Positions 35,276 through 44,200 of a stretch of DNA of 64,000 nucleotides are shown one piece after another. The stretch is taken from the NCBI GenBank assembly GCA_964457335.1, contig CAYWGD010000031.1:1-64000 (forward strand), read 5' to 3'. The DNA comes from CAJBVW01 sp964457335. GTDB taxonomy: Bacteria; Myxococcota_A; UBA796; SXON01. Both the position numbers and the translations under genes were made by a program. Positions within the stretch are counted from its first letter, which is position 1, and every line of letters begins with the position of its first letter. A model generated the notes under the pieces. It did no database searches. It was given only the letters and a program-made list of their open reading frames with translations, and was not told the origin of the DNA.

Positions 35276-36576
35276 ACTTCCCGCTCCTCATCGCCTGGTC
35301 GCACCTCCGCTCGCGCCGTCAGGACGCGGGCATCAGCATGATCGCGGTGCTCTCGGTGCTCGGCGTGACGCTCGGCGTCCAGATGCTGATCATCGTGCTC
35401 TCGGTCATGGCGGGCTTCGAGTTCGACCTCCGGGACAAGATCCTCGGCAGCAACGCCCACCTCGTGGTGCTCGAGTACGGCGGCCCCATCGACGATCCCA
35501 AGGGGGTGGTCGAGAAGGTGGAGAAGGTCGAGGGCGTCGTGGCCGCGGCCCCGTTCGTGTACACCGAGGTCATGCTCCGGAGCGCCTACGGCACGTCCGG
35601 CGGCATCCTCAAGGGCATCGACCCCCTCGAGACGCCCGACGTCACGGACGTGGCCCAGGACCTCAAGATCGGGCCCCAGGGCGCGCTCGTGAGCGTCGAG
35701 GAGAAGCAGGACGTCCTCGCCCGCCTCGCGAAGCCGGCCCCCGCGGTCGCGCAGGACGTGGGCGACACCGAGGAGCTCCCCGGCATGCTGCTCGGCGAGG
35801 GGCTCGCGGAGCAGCTCAAGGTCTACCCGGGCGACCGCGTGTGGGTCATCAACCCCATCGGCGGCGGCGTCGGCCCCTTCGGCATGCCCGTGCCCACCAC
35901 GCGCACGTTCCGCGTCGCCGGCATCTTCTACACGGGGATGTACGAGTACGACACGAAGTGGAGCTACGTCACGATTCCCGACGCCCAGGCCTTCCTCTCG
36001 CTCGAGGACGAGGTCACGGGCATCGAAGCGCGGGTCGACACGGAGCGTCTGTACGAAGTCGGCGACATCAGCGCCGCCATCGAGGAGTCGCTGACCTACC
36101 CGTACTTCACCCGGAACTGGCTCCAGATGAACGCGGCGCTCTTCTCCGCGCTCAAGCTGGAGAAGTACGTCATGGGGCTGATCCTGGCCCAGATCATCAC
36201 GGTCGCCGCGGTCGGCATCGTCACGAACCTCATCGTGATGGTCATCACGCGCGCCCGCGAGATCTCGATCCTGAAGGCCATGGGCGCGTCCCGACGGGCC
36301 ATCCAGCTCATCTTCGTGCTCGAAGGGGTGATCGTGGGCGTGGTCGGCACCTGCCTCGGGACGGCCCTCGGGTTAGCGGGCTGCGCTCTCCTCGACGAGT
36401 ACAAATTCCCCCTGGACACCAACGTGTACTACCTCGACTCCCTGCCGGTGGTCGTAGAGCCCGCCAGCGTGGTGACCGTCGTCGTGGGCGCCTTCGTGAC
36501 CTGCTTCCTCGCGACGCTGTACCCCGCGTGGCGCGCGGCCTCGATCGATCCGGTCGAAGGGCTGCGGTACGAGTGA
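35272..36576 (+). CDS. lolC: lipoprotein-releasing ABC transporter permease (LolC/E family)
   Basis: A 434-residue inner-membrane permease. The N-terminal helix follows FPLLIAWSHLRSRRQDAGISMIAVLSVLGVTLGV; a large periplasmic domain (about 50-290) and three C-terminal helices with the coupling segment AREISILKAMGAS follow. With LolD it extracts outer-membrane lipoproteins from the inner membrane. Only one permease gene is present, so the transporter is probably a LolF-like homodimer. The GTG at 35272 matches the start of homology. The gene ends in a TGATG overlap with lolD. Confidence 0.94.
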   Translation: MNFPLLIAWSHLRSRRQDAGISMIAVLSVLGVTLGVQMLIIVLSVMAGFEFDLRDKILGSNAHLVVLEYGGPIDDPKGVVEKVEKVEGVVAAAPFVYTEVMLRSAYGTSGGILKGIDPLETPDVTDVAQDLKIGPQGALVSVEEKQDVLARLAKPAPAVAQDVGDTEELPGMLLGEGLAEQLKVYPGDRVWVINPIGGGVGPFGMPVPTTRTFRVAGIFYTGMYEYDTKWSYVTIPDAQAFLSLEDEVTGIEARVDTERLYEVGDISAAIEESLTYPYFTRNWLQMNAALFSALKLEKYVMGLILAQIITVAAVGIVTNLIVMVITRAREISILKAMGASRRAIQLIFVLEGVIVGVVGTCLGTALGLAGCALLDEYKFPLDTNVYYLDSLPVVVEPASVVTVVVGAFVTCFLATLYPAWRAASIDPVEGLRYE

Positions 36577-37256
36577 TGGGCGTCGCGGTCGAGATCCGCG
36601 GGTTGTGCCGGCACTTCCAGAAGGGGGGCCAGCGCATCGACGTCCTGCGCGGCGCGGACCTGGACCTCGCCCCCGGCGAGTCCGTGGCGCTGCTCGGGCA
36701 GTCCGGGTCGGGGAAGTCGACGTTCCTCCACATCCTCGGCGCGCTGGAGCCGCCCACGGCCGGGATCGTCAAGGTCGACGGGCGGCCGCTCCACGACCGG
36801 CCCGTCCGGGAGCTCGACGTGTACCGCAACCGGCAGGTGGGCTTCGTGTTCCAGTTCCACCACCTCCTGCCCGACCACAGCGCGGTCGACAACGCCGCCA
36901 TGCCCGCCATCATCGGCGGCATGCCACTGCCCGAGGCCCGGCACCGCGCCGAGGAGCGCCTCGTGCAGGTGGGCCTCGCGAAGCGCCTGACCCACAAGCC
37001 CGGCGAGCTCTCCGGCGGCGAGCAGCAGCGCGTCGCCATCGCGCGGGCGCTCCTGCTCGAGCCCGGCCTCGTGCTGGCGGACGAACCCACGGGCAACCTC
37101 GACCCCGCCACCGCGGGCGAGGTGCTCGATCTCCTCCTCGATCTCAACCGTGAGCGCCGCGCCACGCTCGTCGTGGTGACCCACTCGGCCGAGCTGGCTG
37201 CGCGCTTCCCCCGCCGCCTCCGCCTGAAGGAAGGCCGCTTCGAGGAGGCCGCGTGA
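36576..37256 (+). CDS. lolD: lipoprotein-releasing ABC transporter ATPase
   Basis: A 226-residue ABC ATPase with Walker A GQSGSGKST, the Q-loop FVFQFHHLLPDHSAVDN typical of LolD, signature LSGGEQQRVAIARALL, Walker B LVLADEPTGNLD and the H-loop VVTHS. It energises the LolC-type permease encoded just before it; the ATG overlaps that gene's TGA. Its stop overlaps the bamA GTG start. Confidence 0.96.
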   Translation: MGVAVEIRGLCRHFQKGGQRIDVLRGADLDLAPGESVALLGQSGSGKSTFLHILGALEPPTAGIVKVDGRPLHDRPVRELDVYRNRQVGFVFQFHHLLPDHSAVDNAAMPAIIGGMPLPEARHRAEERLVQVGLAKRLTHKPGELSGGEQQRVAIARALLLEPGLVLADEPTGNLDPATAGEVLDLLLDLNRERRATLVVVTHSAELAARFPRRLRLKEGRFEEAA

Positions 37257-39772
37257 GCCCCGCCCTGCTGGCCGCCCTGCTCGCCCCCCTGGCCCACGCC
37301 GAGGCGCCCGCGCCCGCCGAGGGCCGCGTCGTGGGGGTCGAGGTCACGGGGCTCAAGCGCGTGGAGGAGGCCGCCCTCCTCGACGTGGTCCGCCTCCGCC
37401 CCGGAGACCTGCTCGACGACAAGCGCATCCAGCGCGACATCGAGGCGATCTGGGACACCGGCTACGTCGACGACGTGGTCGTCCGCGCCGTGCCCTCGCC
37501 GGACGGCAAGGGCGTGATCGTGCGCTTCGAGGTGCACGAGAAGCCCGCCGTGCGCGAGGTGAAGCTCCAGGGCGCCAAGAAGATCAAGGAGGACGACCTC
37601 AAGGAGGCCGTCGACATCGAGGCGTTCACGGTCCCGAGCGACGCGCGCATCGCGCAGAACGTGAAGGCGATCAAGGACAAGTACCTCGAGAAGGGCTTCT
37701 TCCTCGCGGAGGTCGAGCCGGTCATCACCCCGGCGGGGGACGATCTCGTCGACCTCACCTTCAAGATCACCGAGCACCGCAAGGTCATCGTCCAGACGAT
37801 CGACATCACGGGCAACGAGAACGTGCCCGACGCGAAGCTCAAGCGCTTCATGCAGACCAAGGCCGGCGGCATCCTGCCCTGGCTCACGAGCTCCGGCACG
37901 TTCATCCAGGAGAACCTGGAAGCCGACGTGTACGTGCTCCGGTCGGTGTACCTCGAGGAGGGCTACGTCGACGCGGTGGTCGACCAGCCGAAGGTCTTCC
38001 TCTCGCCCGACAAGCGCTACATCTACGTCACGATCCACGTGAACGAGGGCCCGCGCTACCGCCTCGGCAAGGTGACGGTCGAAGGCGACTTCGTCCCGGA
38101 CGAGGGCCTCACCGAGGGCGCCGTGCGCGCGCTCATCGAGGGCAAGGACCTCCGCGACGTGCAGGAGGCCTACGAGCGCGACAAGGACGCCGGGCAGCAG
38201 ATCGGCCCCGACTGGGAGCCGAAGGTCAAGCGCCGCCCGCTCGACTTCCGCCCGGAGAACGCCCCGCTGCGCACCGGCGACTGGTTCCGGCTCACGACGC
38301 TGCAGAACACCATGCAGCGCATCAGCGACCTCTACGGCGACCAGGGCTACGCCTTCGCCAACGCGACGCCGGTGCCCCAGCCCGACCCCGAGGCGGGCGT
38401 CGTCGACGTGGTGATCGACATCAAGCGCGGCGAGAAGATGCGGGTCGGCCGCATCGACATCGTCGGGAACGACCCCACCTACGACAAGGTGGTCCGCCGC
38501 GAGATCCCCATCAACGAGGGCGACGTGTTCCGCGGCAGCGCCCAGCGCGAGGCCAAGGAGCGGCTCGAGCGGCTCGGCTTCTTCGAGACCGCGGAGATCA
38601 ACCCGGCCCCCGGCGAGGAGCCGGGCACCCTCGATCTCAAGGTCAAGGTCGCCGAGCGCCCCACGGGCAGCTTCTCGGTCGGCGCGGGCTACGGCAGCGC
38701 CGACAGCTTCCTGCTCACGGCCAACATCCAGAAGTCCAACTTCCTCGGGCTCGGCTGGGTGGTGAGCCTCGCGGGCAACATCTCCGCGCGCACGAAGCAG
38801 GGGAACGTCAGCTTCTTCGACCCCCACTTCCTCGACTCGCAGTGGACGCTCCGGGTCGACGGCTTCTACAACCAGCGCGAGTACATCGAGAACGAGTACC
38901 AGCGCGGCGGCAGCATCTCGATCGGCCGGTACCTGGACAAGCGCGACGACATCCGCGTCGCCTTGGACTACACGTTCGAGGACGTGGGTCTTCTGTCCCT
39001 GGATGAGTACAAGGAACGGCTCTTCGGCGGGCAGCTCTACCGGAACGGGCTCACGAGCTCGCTCGGCGTGTCGCTCGACATCGACAAGCGGAACAACCGC
39101 ATCAACGCCACGCGCGGCTTCAAGGCGTCGCTCTCCACGGAGCTCGCCGGCGGCTTCCGCCTGGACGAGGACACCGTGCTCTCGGTGTTCGGCGGCGACT
39201 TCAACTTCTGGGAGACGAAGGCCAATTTCCGGTTCTACCAGCCCATCGTGGCCAAGAACGACTGGCTCGTCTTCAAGTACAACGGCTCCATCGGCCACAT
39301 CGAGTCGACCGACGGCTCGATCGTCCCGTACATCCACCGCTACCGCGCCGGTGGCATCCTCTCGATCCGCGGGTACGAGCCCTACTCGCTCGGCCCGTCG
39401 ATCCGCGCCTCCGGGTACAAGAACTACGACGAGCCCCGCAGCACGTTCGTCGGCACCGACGATCCGTCCGCGGCCGACGATCGCCTCGTGGTCGGCGGCG
39501 TGAACACCTGGATCAACAACTTCGAGCTCGAGTCCCCGATCCTCAAGTCGGCGGGCATCTCGGTGGTGGCCTTCTTCGACGCCGGCAACACCTTCGGCGA
39601 CCCCTGGGGCGAGGGCGCGATCAACCCGCTCGACCTCCGCTTCGCGTACGGCTTCGGCGTGCGCTGGTTCAGCCCGATCGGCCCGCTCCGCTTCGAGTGG
39701 GGCTTCCCGATCAACCCCTACGAGGACGAGCGCAAGGCCGTCTTCGACTTCACCATCGGCTCGGCCTTCTAG
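37253..39772 (+). CDS. bamA: outer-membrane protein assembly factor BamA
   Basis: An 839-residue BamA that folds beta-barrel proteins into the outer membrane. A short signal peptide (cleavage near LAHA-EA) precedes five POTRA domains (about 24-460) and the C-terminal barrel. The barrel has the conserved loop motif IRGY (within ILSIRGYEPYSLG) and ends in phenylalanine, as substrates and BamA itself do. POTRA4 carries an insertion of about 40 mostly charged residues (around 295-340). The start is GTG overlapping the lolD stop. skp, lpxD and fabZ follow on the same strand. Confidence 0.96.
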   Translation: MSPALLAALLAPLAHAEAPAPAEGRVVGVEVTGLKRVEEAALLDVVRLRPGDLLDDKRIQRDIEAIWDTGYVDDVVVRAVPSPDGKGVIVRFEVHEKPAVREVKLQGAKKIKEDDLKEAVDIEAFTVPSDARIAQNVKAIKDKYLEKGFFLAEVEPVITPAGDDLVDLTFKITEHRKVIVQTIDITGNENVPDAKLKRFMQTKAGGILPWLTSSGTFIQENLEADVYVLRSVYLEEGYVDAVVDQPKVFLSPDKRYIYVTIHVNEGPRYRLGKVTVEGDFVPDEGLTEGAVRALIEGKDLRDVQEAYERDKDAGQQIGPDWEPKVKRRPLDFRPENAPLRTGDWFRLTTLQNTMQRISDLYGDQGYAFANATPVPQPDPEAGVVDVVIDIKRGEKMRVGRIDIVGNDPTYDKVVRREIPINEGDVFRGSAQREAKERLERLGFFETAEINPAPGEEPGTLDLKVKVAERPTGSFSVGAGYGSADSFLLTANIQKSNFLGLGWVVSLAGNISARTKQGNVSFFDPHFLDSQWTLRVDGFYNQREYIENEYQRGGSISIGRYLDKRDDIRVALDYTFEDVGLLSLDEYKERLFGGQLYRNGLTSSLGVSLDIDKRNNRINATRGFKASLSTELAGGFRLDEDTVLSVFGGDFNFWETKANFRFYQPIVAKNDWLVFKYNGSIGHIESTDGSIVPYIHRYRAGGILSIRGYEPYSLGPSIRASGYKNYDEPRSTFVGTDDPSAADDRLVVGGVNTWINNFELESPILKSAGISVVAFFDAGNTFGDPWGEGAINPLDLRFAYGFGVRWFSPIGPLRFEWGFPINPYEDERKAVFDFTIGSAF

Positions 39773-39786
39773 CCCCGGAGCCCCGC

Positions 39787-40308
39787 ATGCTCGCCCGCCT
39801 CCTCTCCGTCTTCGTCCTCCTGTTCGCGTTCGCCGGCACGGCCTCCGCGCAGGTGAAGATCGCCACCGTCGACTTCCAGAAGGCGCTCGAGAACGTCTCC
39901 GAGGGCGCCACCACCAAGGCCCGCCTCGAGGGGATGTTCGCCGAGAAGAAGTCCGCCCTGGAGAAGAAGGCGGCCCAGCTCAAGACCATGCAGACGGAGC
40001 TCGAGAAGCAGTCCGTCATCCTCTCCGACGCGGCCAAGGCCCAGAAGGAGAAGGAGTTCGAGACGGCCTACATGCAGTACCAGCAGGCCGCCGCGGTGGC
40101 CGAGGGCGAGATGCAGCAGGCCTACATGGCCGCGATGGAGCAGCTCATCGAGAAGATGAAGAAGCTCACGCAGACCCTGGCGACCGAGAAGGGCTACACG
40201 CTGGTGATCGAGGTCAACGAGGGCGGCGTCGTGTACGTCGCGCCGACCATCGACATCACCTCCGACCTGATCACTCGCTACAACGCGGCCAACCCGCCGA
40301 AGAAGTGA
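39787..40308 (+). CDS. skp: periplasmic chaperone Skp/OmpH family
   Basis: A 173-residue protein with a standard signal peptide (about residues 1-22, ending ASA), a conserved early segment VKIATVDFQKALENVSEG, a long charged coiled coil (about 45-135) and a small beta end. Skp trimers hold unfolded outer-membrane proteins in the periplasm for delivery to BamA, encoded just upstream. GGAG seven bases before the ATG supports this start rather than the longer frame inside bamA. Confidence 0.93.
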   Translation: MLARLLSVFVLLFAFAGTASAQVKIATVDFQKALENVSEGATTKARLEGMFAEKKSALEKKAAQLKTMQTELEKQSVILSDAAKAQKEKEFETAYMQYQQAAAVAEGEMQQAYMAAMEQLIEKMKKLTQTLATEKGYTLVIEVNEGGVVYVAPTIDITSDLITRYNAANPPKK

Positions 40309-40312
40309 TCCG

Positions 40313-41332
40313 GTGGCCGGCCGGACGGTCGCCGAGCTCGCCGCCTCCGTGGGCGGCGTGGTCGAAGGGGAGGGGGAGCGCCGCGTCTTCGGGGTGCGCG
40401 GGCTCGAGGACGCCGGCCCCGACGACGTGAGCTTCCTCGCCAACCGGCGCTACGCGCGGCGGATGGCCGAGACGCGCGCGGGCTGCGTGCTCGTCGGGAA
40501 GGTCGACAAGGCCCACGGCCGCACGGTGATCCGCTGTGCGGACCCCTACCTCGCGTTCGCCGAGGTGCTCCGCCTCTTCCACCCCGCCGAGCGGCCCGCT
40601 CCCGGCGCGCACCCGATGGCGGTCGTGGAGGGCGACGCCACGGGCGCGACCGTCATGGCCTTCGCCTACGTAGGCCCGGGCGCCGTCGTGGGGGAGGGGA
40701 CCGTCGTGTACCCGGGCGTGTACGTCGGCGCCGGCGCGCGCGTCGGCCGCGACTGCACGTTGATGGCCAACGCCGTCGTGTGCGACGGCTGCGTCCTCGG
40801 GGACCGCGTCTGGCTCAACCCCGGCGCCGTGGTCGGCGGCGAGGGCTTCGGTTTCGTGCCGACCGCCCGGGGTCTGGTCAAGATCCCGCAGACCGGCCGC
40901 GCGGTCGTCGGCGACGACGTCGAGATCGGCGCGAACTCCTGCGTGGATCGCGCCGCGATGGGCGACACCGAGGTCCGGGCCGGCGCGAAGCTCGACAACC
41001 TCGTGCAGGTCGGGCACGCGGCGGTGGTCGGCCCCGACAGCCTCATGGTCGCCTACTCGGGCGTCGCGGGCTCCACGCGTATGGGCCGCGGCGTCGTCCT
41101 CGCCGCCCGCGCCACCGTGCTCGGGCACCTCGACGTGGCCGACGGCACGCAGGTCGCCGCGCTCGGGATGCTCACCGAGGACACCACGCCCGGCGAGCGC
41201 CGGAGCGGCATCCCCGCCATCGAGCACCGCCGCTGGCTGCGCCTCGCCGCGGCCCTCCCGGAGCTGCCGGAGCTCCTGGCCACCGTGCGCCGCCTCGAGG
41301 CCGAGGTCGCGCGGCTCAAGGAACGAGAATGA
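40313..41332 (+). CDS. lpxD: UDP-3-O-acylglucosamine N-acyltransferase
   Basis: A 339-residue LpxD, which adds the N-linked acyl chain in lipid A synthesis. The N-terminal uridine-binding region (about 1-100, including FLANRRYAR) precedes a left-handed beta-helix of hexapeptide repeats (about 100-290). Catalytic His lies in LDNLVQVGHAAVVG, and GGEGFGFV matches the family. A C-terminal helix (LRRLEAEVARLKERE) completes the trimer stalk. The GTG start lies 4 bp after the skp stop. Its stop overlaps fabZ (ATGA). Confidence 0.96.
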   Translation: MAGRTVAELAASVGGVVEGEGERRVFGVRGLEDAGPDDVSFLANRRYARRMAETRAGCVLVGKVDKAHGRTVIRCADPYLAFAEVLRLFHPAERPAPGAHPMAVVEGDATGATVMAFAYVGPGAVVGEGTVVYPGVYVGAGARVGRDCTLMANAVVCDGCVLGDRVWLNPGAVVGGEGFGFVPTARGLVKIPQTGRAVVGDDVEIGANSCVDRAAMGDTEVRAGAKLDNLVQVGHAAVVGPDSLMVAYSGVAGSTRMGRGVVLAARATVLGHLDVADGTQVAALGMLTEDTTPGERRSGIPAIEHRRWLRLAAALPELPELLATVRRLEAEVARLKERE

Positions 41333-41763
41333 ACATCCACGAGATCCTCAAGCTCCTGCCGCACCGCTACCCCTTCCTGATGATCGACCGGGTGCTCGAG
41401 GTCGACCCCGGGGTGCGCGTGGTCGCGCTCAAGAACGTGAGCGTGAACGAGCCCTGCTTCCAGGGGCACTTCCCCGGCGTCCCCGTGTTCCCCGGCGTGC
41501 TCATCGTCGAGGCGATCGCGCAGGCCGCGGGCATCGTCGCCATGACCGCGCACCCGGAGATGGGCCAGAAGGTCGTCTACCTCGCGGCGCTCGACGGCTT
41601 CCGCTTCCGCAAGCCGGTCATCCCCGGCGACGCGCTCCGCATCACCGTCGAGAAGGTGGCCGAGAAGCGCTCCATCTGGAAGTTCGCGGCCCGTGTCGAG
41701 GTGGAAGGCAAGCTCGTCGCCGAGGGCGAGGTGATGGCCACGGTGGTCGACAACCCGGTGTAG
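41329..41763 (+). CDS. fabZ: 3-hydroxyacyl-ACP dehydratase FabZ
   Basis: A 144-residue hot-dog-fold dehydratase of fatty acid synthesis, with the substrate-binding LPHRYPFLMIDRV (catalytic His) and the catalytic Glu in VFPGVLIVEAIAQAAG. It sits between lpxD and lpxA in most Gram-negative genomes, where it balances fatty acids against lipid A. Here lpxA is not next but lies 4.3 kb downstream. Confidence 0.97.
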   Translation: MNIHEILKLLPHRYPFLMIDRVLEVDPGVRVVALKNVSVNEPCFQGHFPGVPVFPGVLIVEAIAQAAGIVAMTAHPEMGQKVVYLAALDGFRFRKPVIPGDALRITVEKVAEKRSIWKFAARVEVEGKLVAEGEVMATVVDNPV

Positions 41764-41790
41764 CGCGCGCGGCGAAGCATGGGCCGCCCG

Positions 41791-42285
41791 TCACCCCTCG
41801 TACCGCACCGCGACCACCGTCCAGGTCTCCTCCCCACGCGGCGAGGCCACCACGACCTCGTCGCCCGCCCGCGCGCCGAGGAGGGCCGCCGCGAGGGGCG
41901 CGCGCCAGCTCACGAGGCCCCGCGCCGGGTCCACCTCGTCGATGCCCACGATGCGGACGGCGCGCTCGCCGGCGTCGCCCTCGATGGTCACCCACGCGCC
42001 GATCCGCACGACGCCGCGGTCGGCGGGCGGGTGCACGACCTCGAGCCGCTCGACGCGCTCCACCAGAGCGCGGATGCGCTGGTCCAGGAGCGGGAGGCGC
42101 GCCCGCTCGGCCGGATCCTCGCTCTTCCGGAGCGCGGGGCGCTCCTCGCTCTGCAGCCGGTCGAGCTCGGCGCGCAGCCGGGCGGCGCCCTCGGGCGTGA
42201 GGTAGTGCGGCCCCGGGGGGAGCGGCGGGAGCGCGGGGACGACGGGCGTCTCCTCGGCGCCGTCGCGGGTGAAGGCCTTGCTCAC
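41791..42285 (-). CDS. GreA/GreB-family factor with non-standard tip
   Basis: A 164-residue protein beginning MSKAFTRDG (GTG start), like GreB. It has an N-terminal coiled coil (about 30-75) and a C-terminal FKBP-like domain (about 85-164: GAWVTIEGDAGERAVRIVGIDEVD..., LGARAGDEVVV). Gre factors enter the RNA polymerase secondary channel and rescue backtracked complexes through acidic residues at the coiled-coil tip. The usual SENAEY-type tip is absent and SEDPAERAR stands there, so cleavage activity is doubtful. It lies 8 bp after the phytochelatin synthase gene on the same strand. Confidence 0.85.
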   Translation of the reverse strand: MSKAFTRDGAEETPVVPALPPLPPGPHYLTPEGAARLRAELDRLQSEERPALRKSEDPAERARLPLLDQRIRALVERVERLEVVHPPADRGVVRIGAWVTIEGDAGERAVRIVGIDEVDPARGLVSWRAPLAAALLGARAGDEVVVASPRGEETWTVVAVRYEG

Positions 42286-42293
42286 GCGACCCC

Positions 42294-43364
42294 CTACGCG
42301 AGCGCGTCCAGCTGCGCCCGGAGCCGCTCGACCTCGCCCCGCGCCGCCGACGCCAACTCCTCCCGCAGCGTGCCCAGCTCGGCCCGCACGCCGGCGTCCA
42401 GCGCGCCCCAGGCCGCGTCCGGCGCTGCGAGGGTGAACAGCACGAGCCGCGCGCGGTCGATCCCCGCCGGCAGGGCCACCGCGAGCCGGCTCGCGACGAG
42501 CTCCTCGCGCACGCGGTCGGGCGCCCCCTCGCGGGGCAGGAGGAGCTCGTGCACGTCGGCGGGGATGGCCGCCGCGAGCAGCGCCACCAGCGCTTCCGCT
42601 GACCCTGGCCGGCCCTCCGCGACGACCAGCGGGAGGCGCTCCCGCAGCGCCGCGAGCGTCGCCCGCCACCCCGGCGTCTCGCACGCGATGCGGAAGGCCT
42701 GCGCGTCGCGGGTGCCGTCCCGGTCGAGCACCACCCAGCCCCGCGAGCGGCCCGTCTCGGGGTCGGGCGGCAGCATCGCGGCGTGCAGCCGCGCGAGCGG
42801 CACCCAGAAGGGCGGGTACTTGAACCGCGCCACGTCGAGCACGAGCACGAGGTCCTTCTCGGGGTGCCAGCCGCCGACGGGCGAGTAGTGCCCGTCGCCG
42901 GTCTGGCCCAGGGCGGCGCGGCCGAAGGAGACCACCACGGGTGGCCCGCCCGCGGCCGCCGCGGCGATGTCGGCGCGGAGCGCGTCCGCGTCGCGCTCGC
43001 CGGCGTGCCGGACGGCGGCGGTCGCTCCGTTGCAGCGCGCGAGGCACGCGAAGCGTGGCAGCGTCAGGCCCCGCTGCCGCACGAGGTCGAGCGGGTCGCA
43101 GCAGTCGAGCAGCTCCTCGCCGTACCAGCGCCAGGGCCCCTTCCAGGGGCGGGCGGGGTCGATGGAGAGCGCGTTCAGCACCACCACGAGCGAGCCGAGC
43201 GCGCAGAACGCGGGCTCCGACTGCGTGTGGAAGTGCTCCGCGAGCGGGAACCAGCCCTCCATCCCGCCGAGCGCCAGGGCCTCGCGGAAGAGCGCGCGCC
43301 CTTCGGCGGAGGAGAAGGGGACGAGCGAGTCGGGGAGGGGGCGGCGGTAGAACGTGCGGTCCAC
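42294..43364 (-). CDS. phytochelatin synthase, plant-type with C-terminal extension
   Basis: A 356-residue enzyme of the phytochelatin synthase family, which polymerises or cleaves glutathione for heavy-metal and xenobiotic handling. The papain-like triad is intact: C54 (SEPAFCALG), H159 (GDGHYSP) and D177 (LDVARFKYPP). The spacing nearly equals that of Arabidopsis PCS1 (C56/H162/D180). KGPWRW and LDCC are also conserved. Most bacterial relatives are N-terminal-domain only; this one continues for about 160 residues and ends in a Leu/Glu/Arg helix resembling the plant C-terminal region. It is first in a two-gene unit with the Gre-like factor and divergent from a TetR gene. Confidence 0.93.
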   Translation of the reverse strand: MDRTFYRRPLPDSLVPFSSAEGRALFREALALGGMEGWFPLAEHFHTQSEPAFCALGSLVVVLNALSIDPARPWKGPWRWYGEELLDCCDPLDLVRQRGLTLPRFACLARCNGATAAVRHAGERDADALRADIAAAAAGGPPVVVSFGRAALGQTGDGHYSPVGGWHPEKDLVLVLDVARFKYPPFWVPLARLHAAMLPPDPETGRSRGWVVLDRDGTRDAQAFRIACETPGWRATLAALRERLPLVVAEGRPGSAEALVALLAAAIPADVHELLLPREGAPDRVREELVASRLAVALPAGIDRARLVLFTLAAPDAAWGALDAGVRAELGTLREELASAARGEVERLRAQLDALA

Positions 43365-43470
43365 GCCCGGAGGCTATCCGGGCGCCGCGCCCTCGGCGGG
43401 TCGCCCGCTACTCGGCCGCGAGCGACCGGAGCGCCTGGATGGTCCTGTCCGCGTCCGCGCCGCATGGGCG

Positions 43471-43501
43471 TTGACAGCACGACTCCGCCGGGACAAATAA
43501 C
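43471..43501 (+). promoter_or_regulatory. putative promoter of the tetR-nmrA unit
   Basis: A perfect -35 TTGACA (43471-43476) and a weaker -10 AATAAC (43496-43501) with a 19-bp spacer. The TetR-type palindrome at 43502-43514 begins directly after the -10, so bound regulator would block transcription start. Confidence 0.45.
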
Positions 43502-43514
43502 GAACGAGTCGTTC
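43502..43514. promoter_or_regulatory. palindromic TetR-type operator
   Basis: GAACGA-G-TCGTTC, a perfect 6+1+6 inverted repeat, lying 4 bp before the tetR ATG and directly after a TTGACA promoter. The position suggests autorepression by the adjacent TetR protein. Confidence 0.55.
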
Positions 43515-43518
43515 ACGA

Positions 43519-44133
43519 ATGCCCCAGTACCCCAAGCCCGAGATCCGCGACCGCATCCACGCCGCGGCGCTCCGCGTCTTCGCGGCGCGCGGCTACCCCG
43601 ACGCGGGCATGGCCGAGATCGCGCGGGAGGCCGGCGTCTCGCCCGGGAACCTCTACCACTACGCCGCGGGCAAGGAGGCGCTCTTCGCGGAGGTCGTCCC
43701 CGACGCCGTCGCCCGCCTGCTCCTGCGGCTCCTCCGGGAGCGCGTCGAGGCCCTCCGGGGTGTCGCCGAGGTGGCGGACGCCGGCCCCGCCTACGCGACG
43801 GCCTCGGAGGCGCTCCTGGCCTTCAGCATCGCGCACCGCCTCCAGGTCGTCATCCTGCTCGGCCGCGCCGCCGGCACGCCGTACGCCGCCCTCCCGGAGG
43901 AGGTGGTCGCGCGGATGGTCGAGCTGGCCGCGGCGCACTTCCGCGCGCTCCCGGGCTTCCGGGAGCCCGACGAGACCGAGCACTTCGACCTCACGCTGCT
44001 CTTCCGCGCCTACGTCGCGTCGCTCGTGGCGATCCTCGACCGCTACGACGACGAGCCGCGCATCCGCCGCGCCGTGGACGCCTACGCCCGCTACCACCTC
44101 GCGGGCCTCCGGGCCTTCTTCTCCCCGCGTTGA
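43519..44133 (+). CDS. TetR/AcrR family transcriptional regulator
   Basis: A 204-residue repressor with an N-terminal helix-turn-helix (about 10-55: ...FAARGYPDAGMAEIAREAGVSPGNLYHYAAGKEALF), typical of TetR, and an all-helical ligand domain. The operator-like palindrome at 43502 suggests autorepression. It is co-directional with the NmrA-like gene 67 bp downstream, which is its most likely target, and divergent from the phytochelatin synthase gene, which it might also control. Confidence 0.92.
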   Translation: MPQYPKPEIRDRIHAAALRVFAARGYPDAGMAEIAREAGVSPGNLYHYAAGKEALFAEVVPDAVARLLLRLLRERVEALRGVAEVADAGPAYATASEALLAFSIAHRLQVVILLGRAAGTPYAALPEEVVARMVELAAAHFRALPGFREPDETEHFDLTLLFRAYVASLVAILDRYDDEPRIRRAVDAYARYHLAGLRAFFSPR

Positions 44134-44200
44134 ACGCGGTGGATCCGGGTCCGGCGCTTCGCCGTGCCCGAAAAGTGAACCATCCATTCAGGAGTGCACC

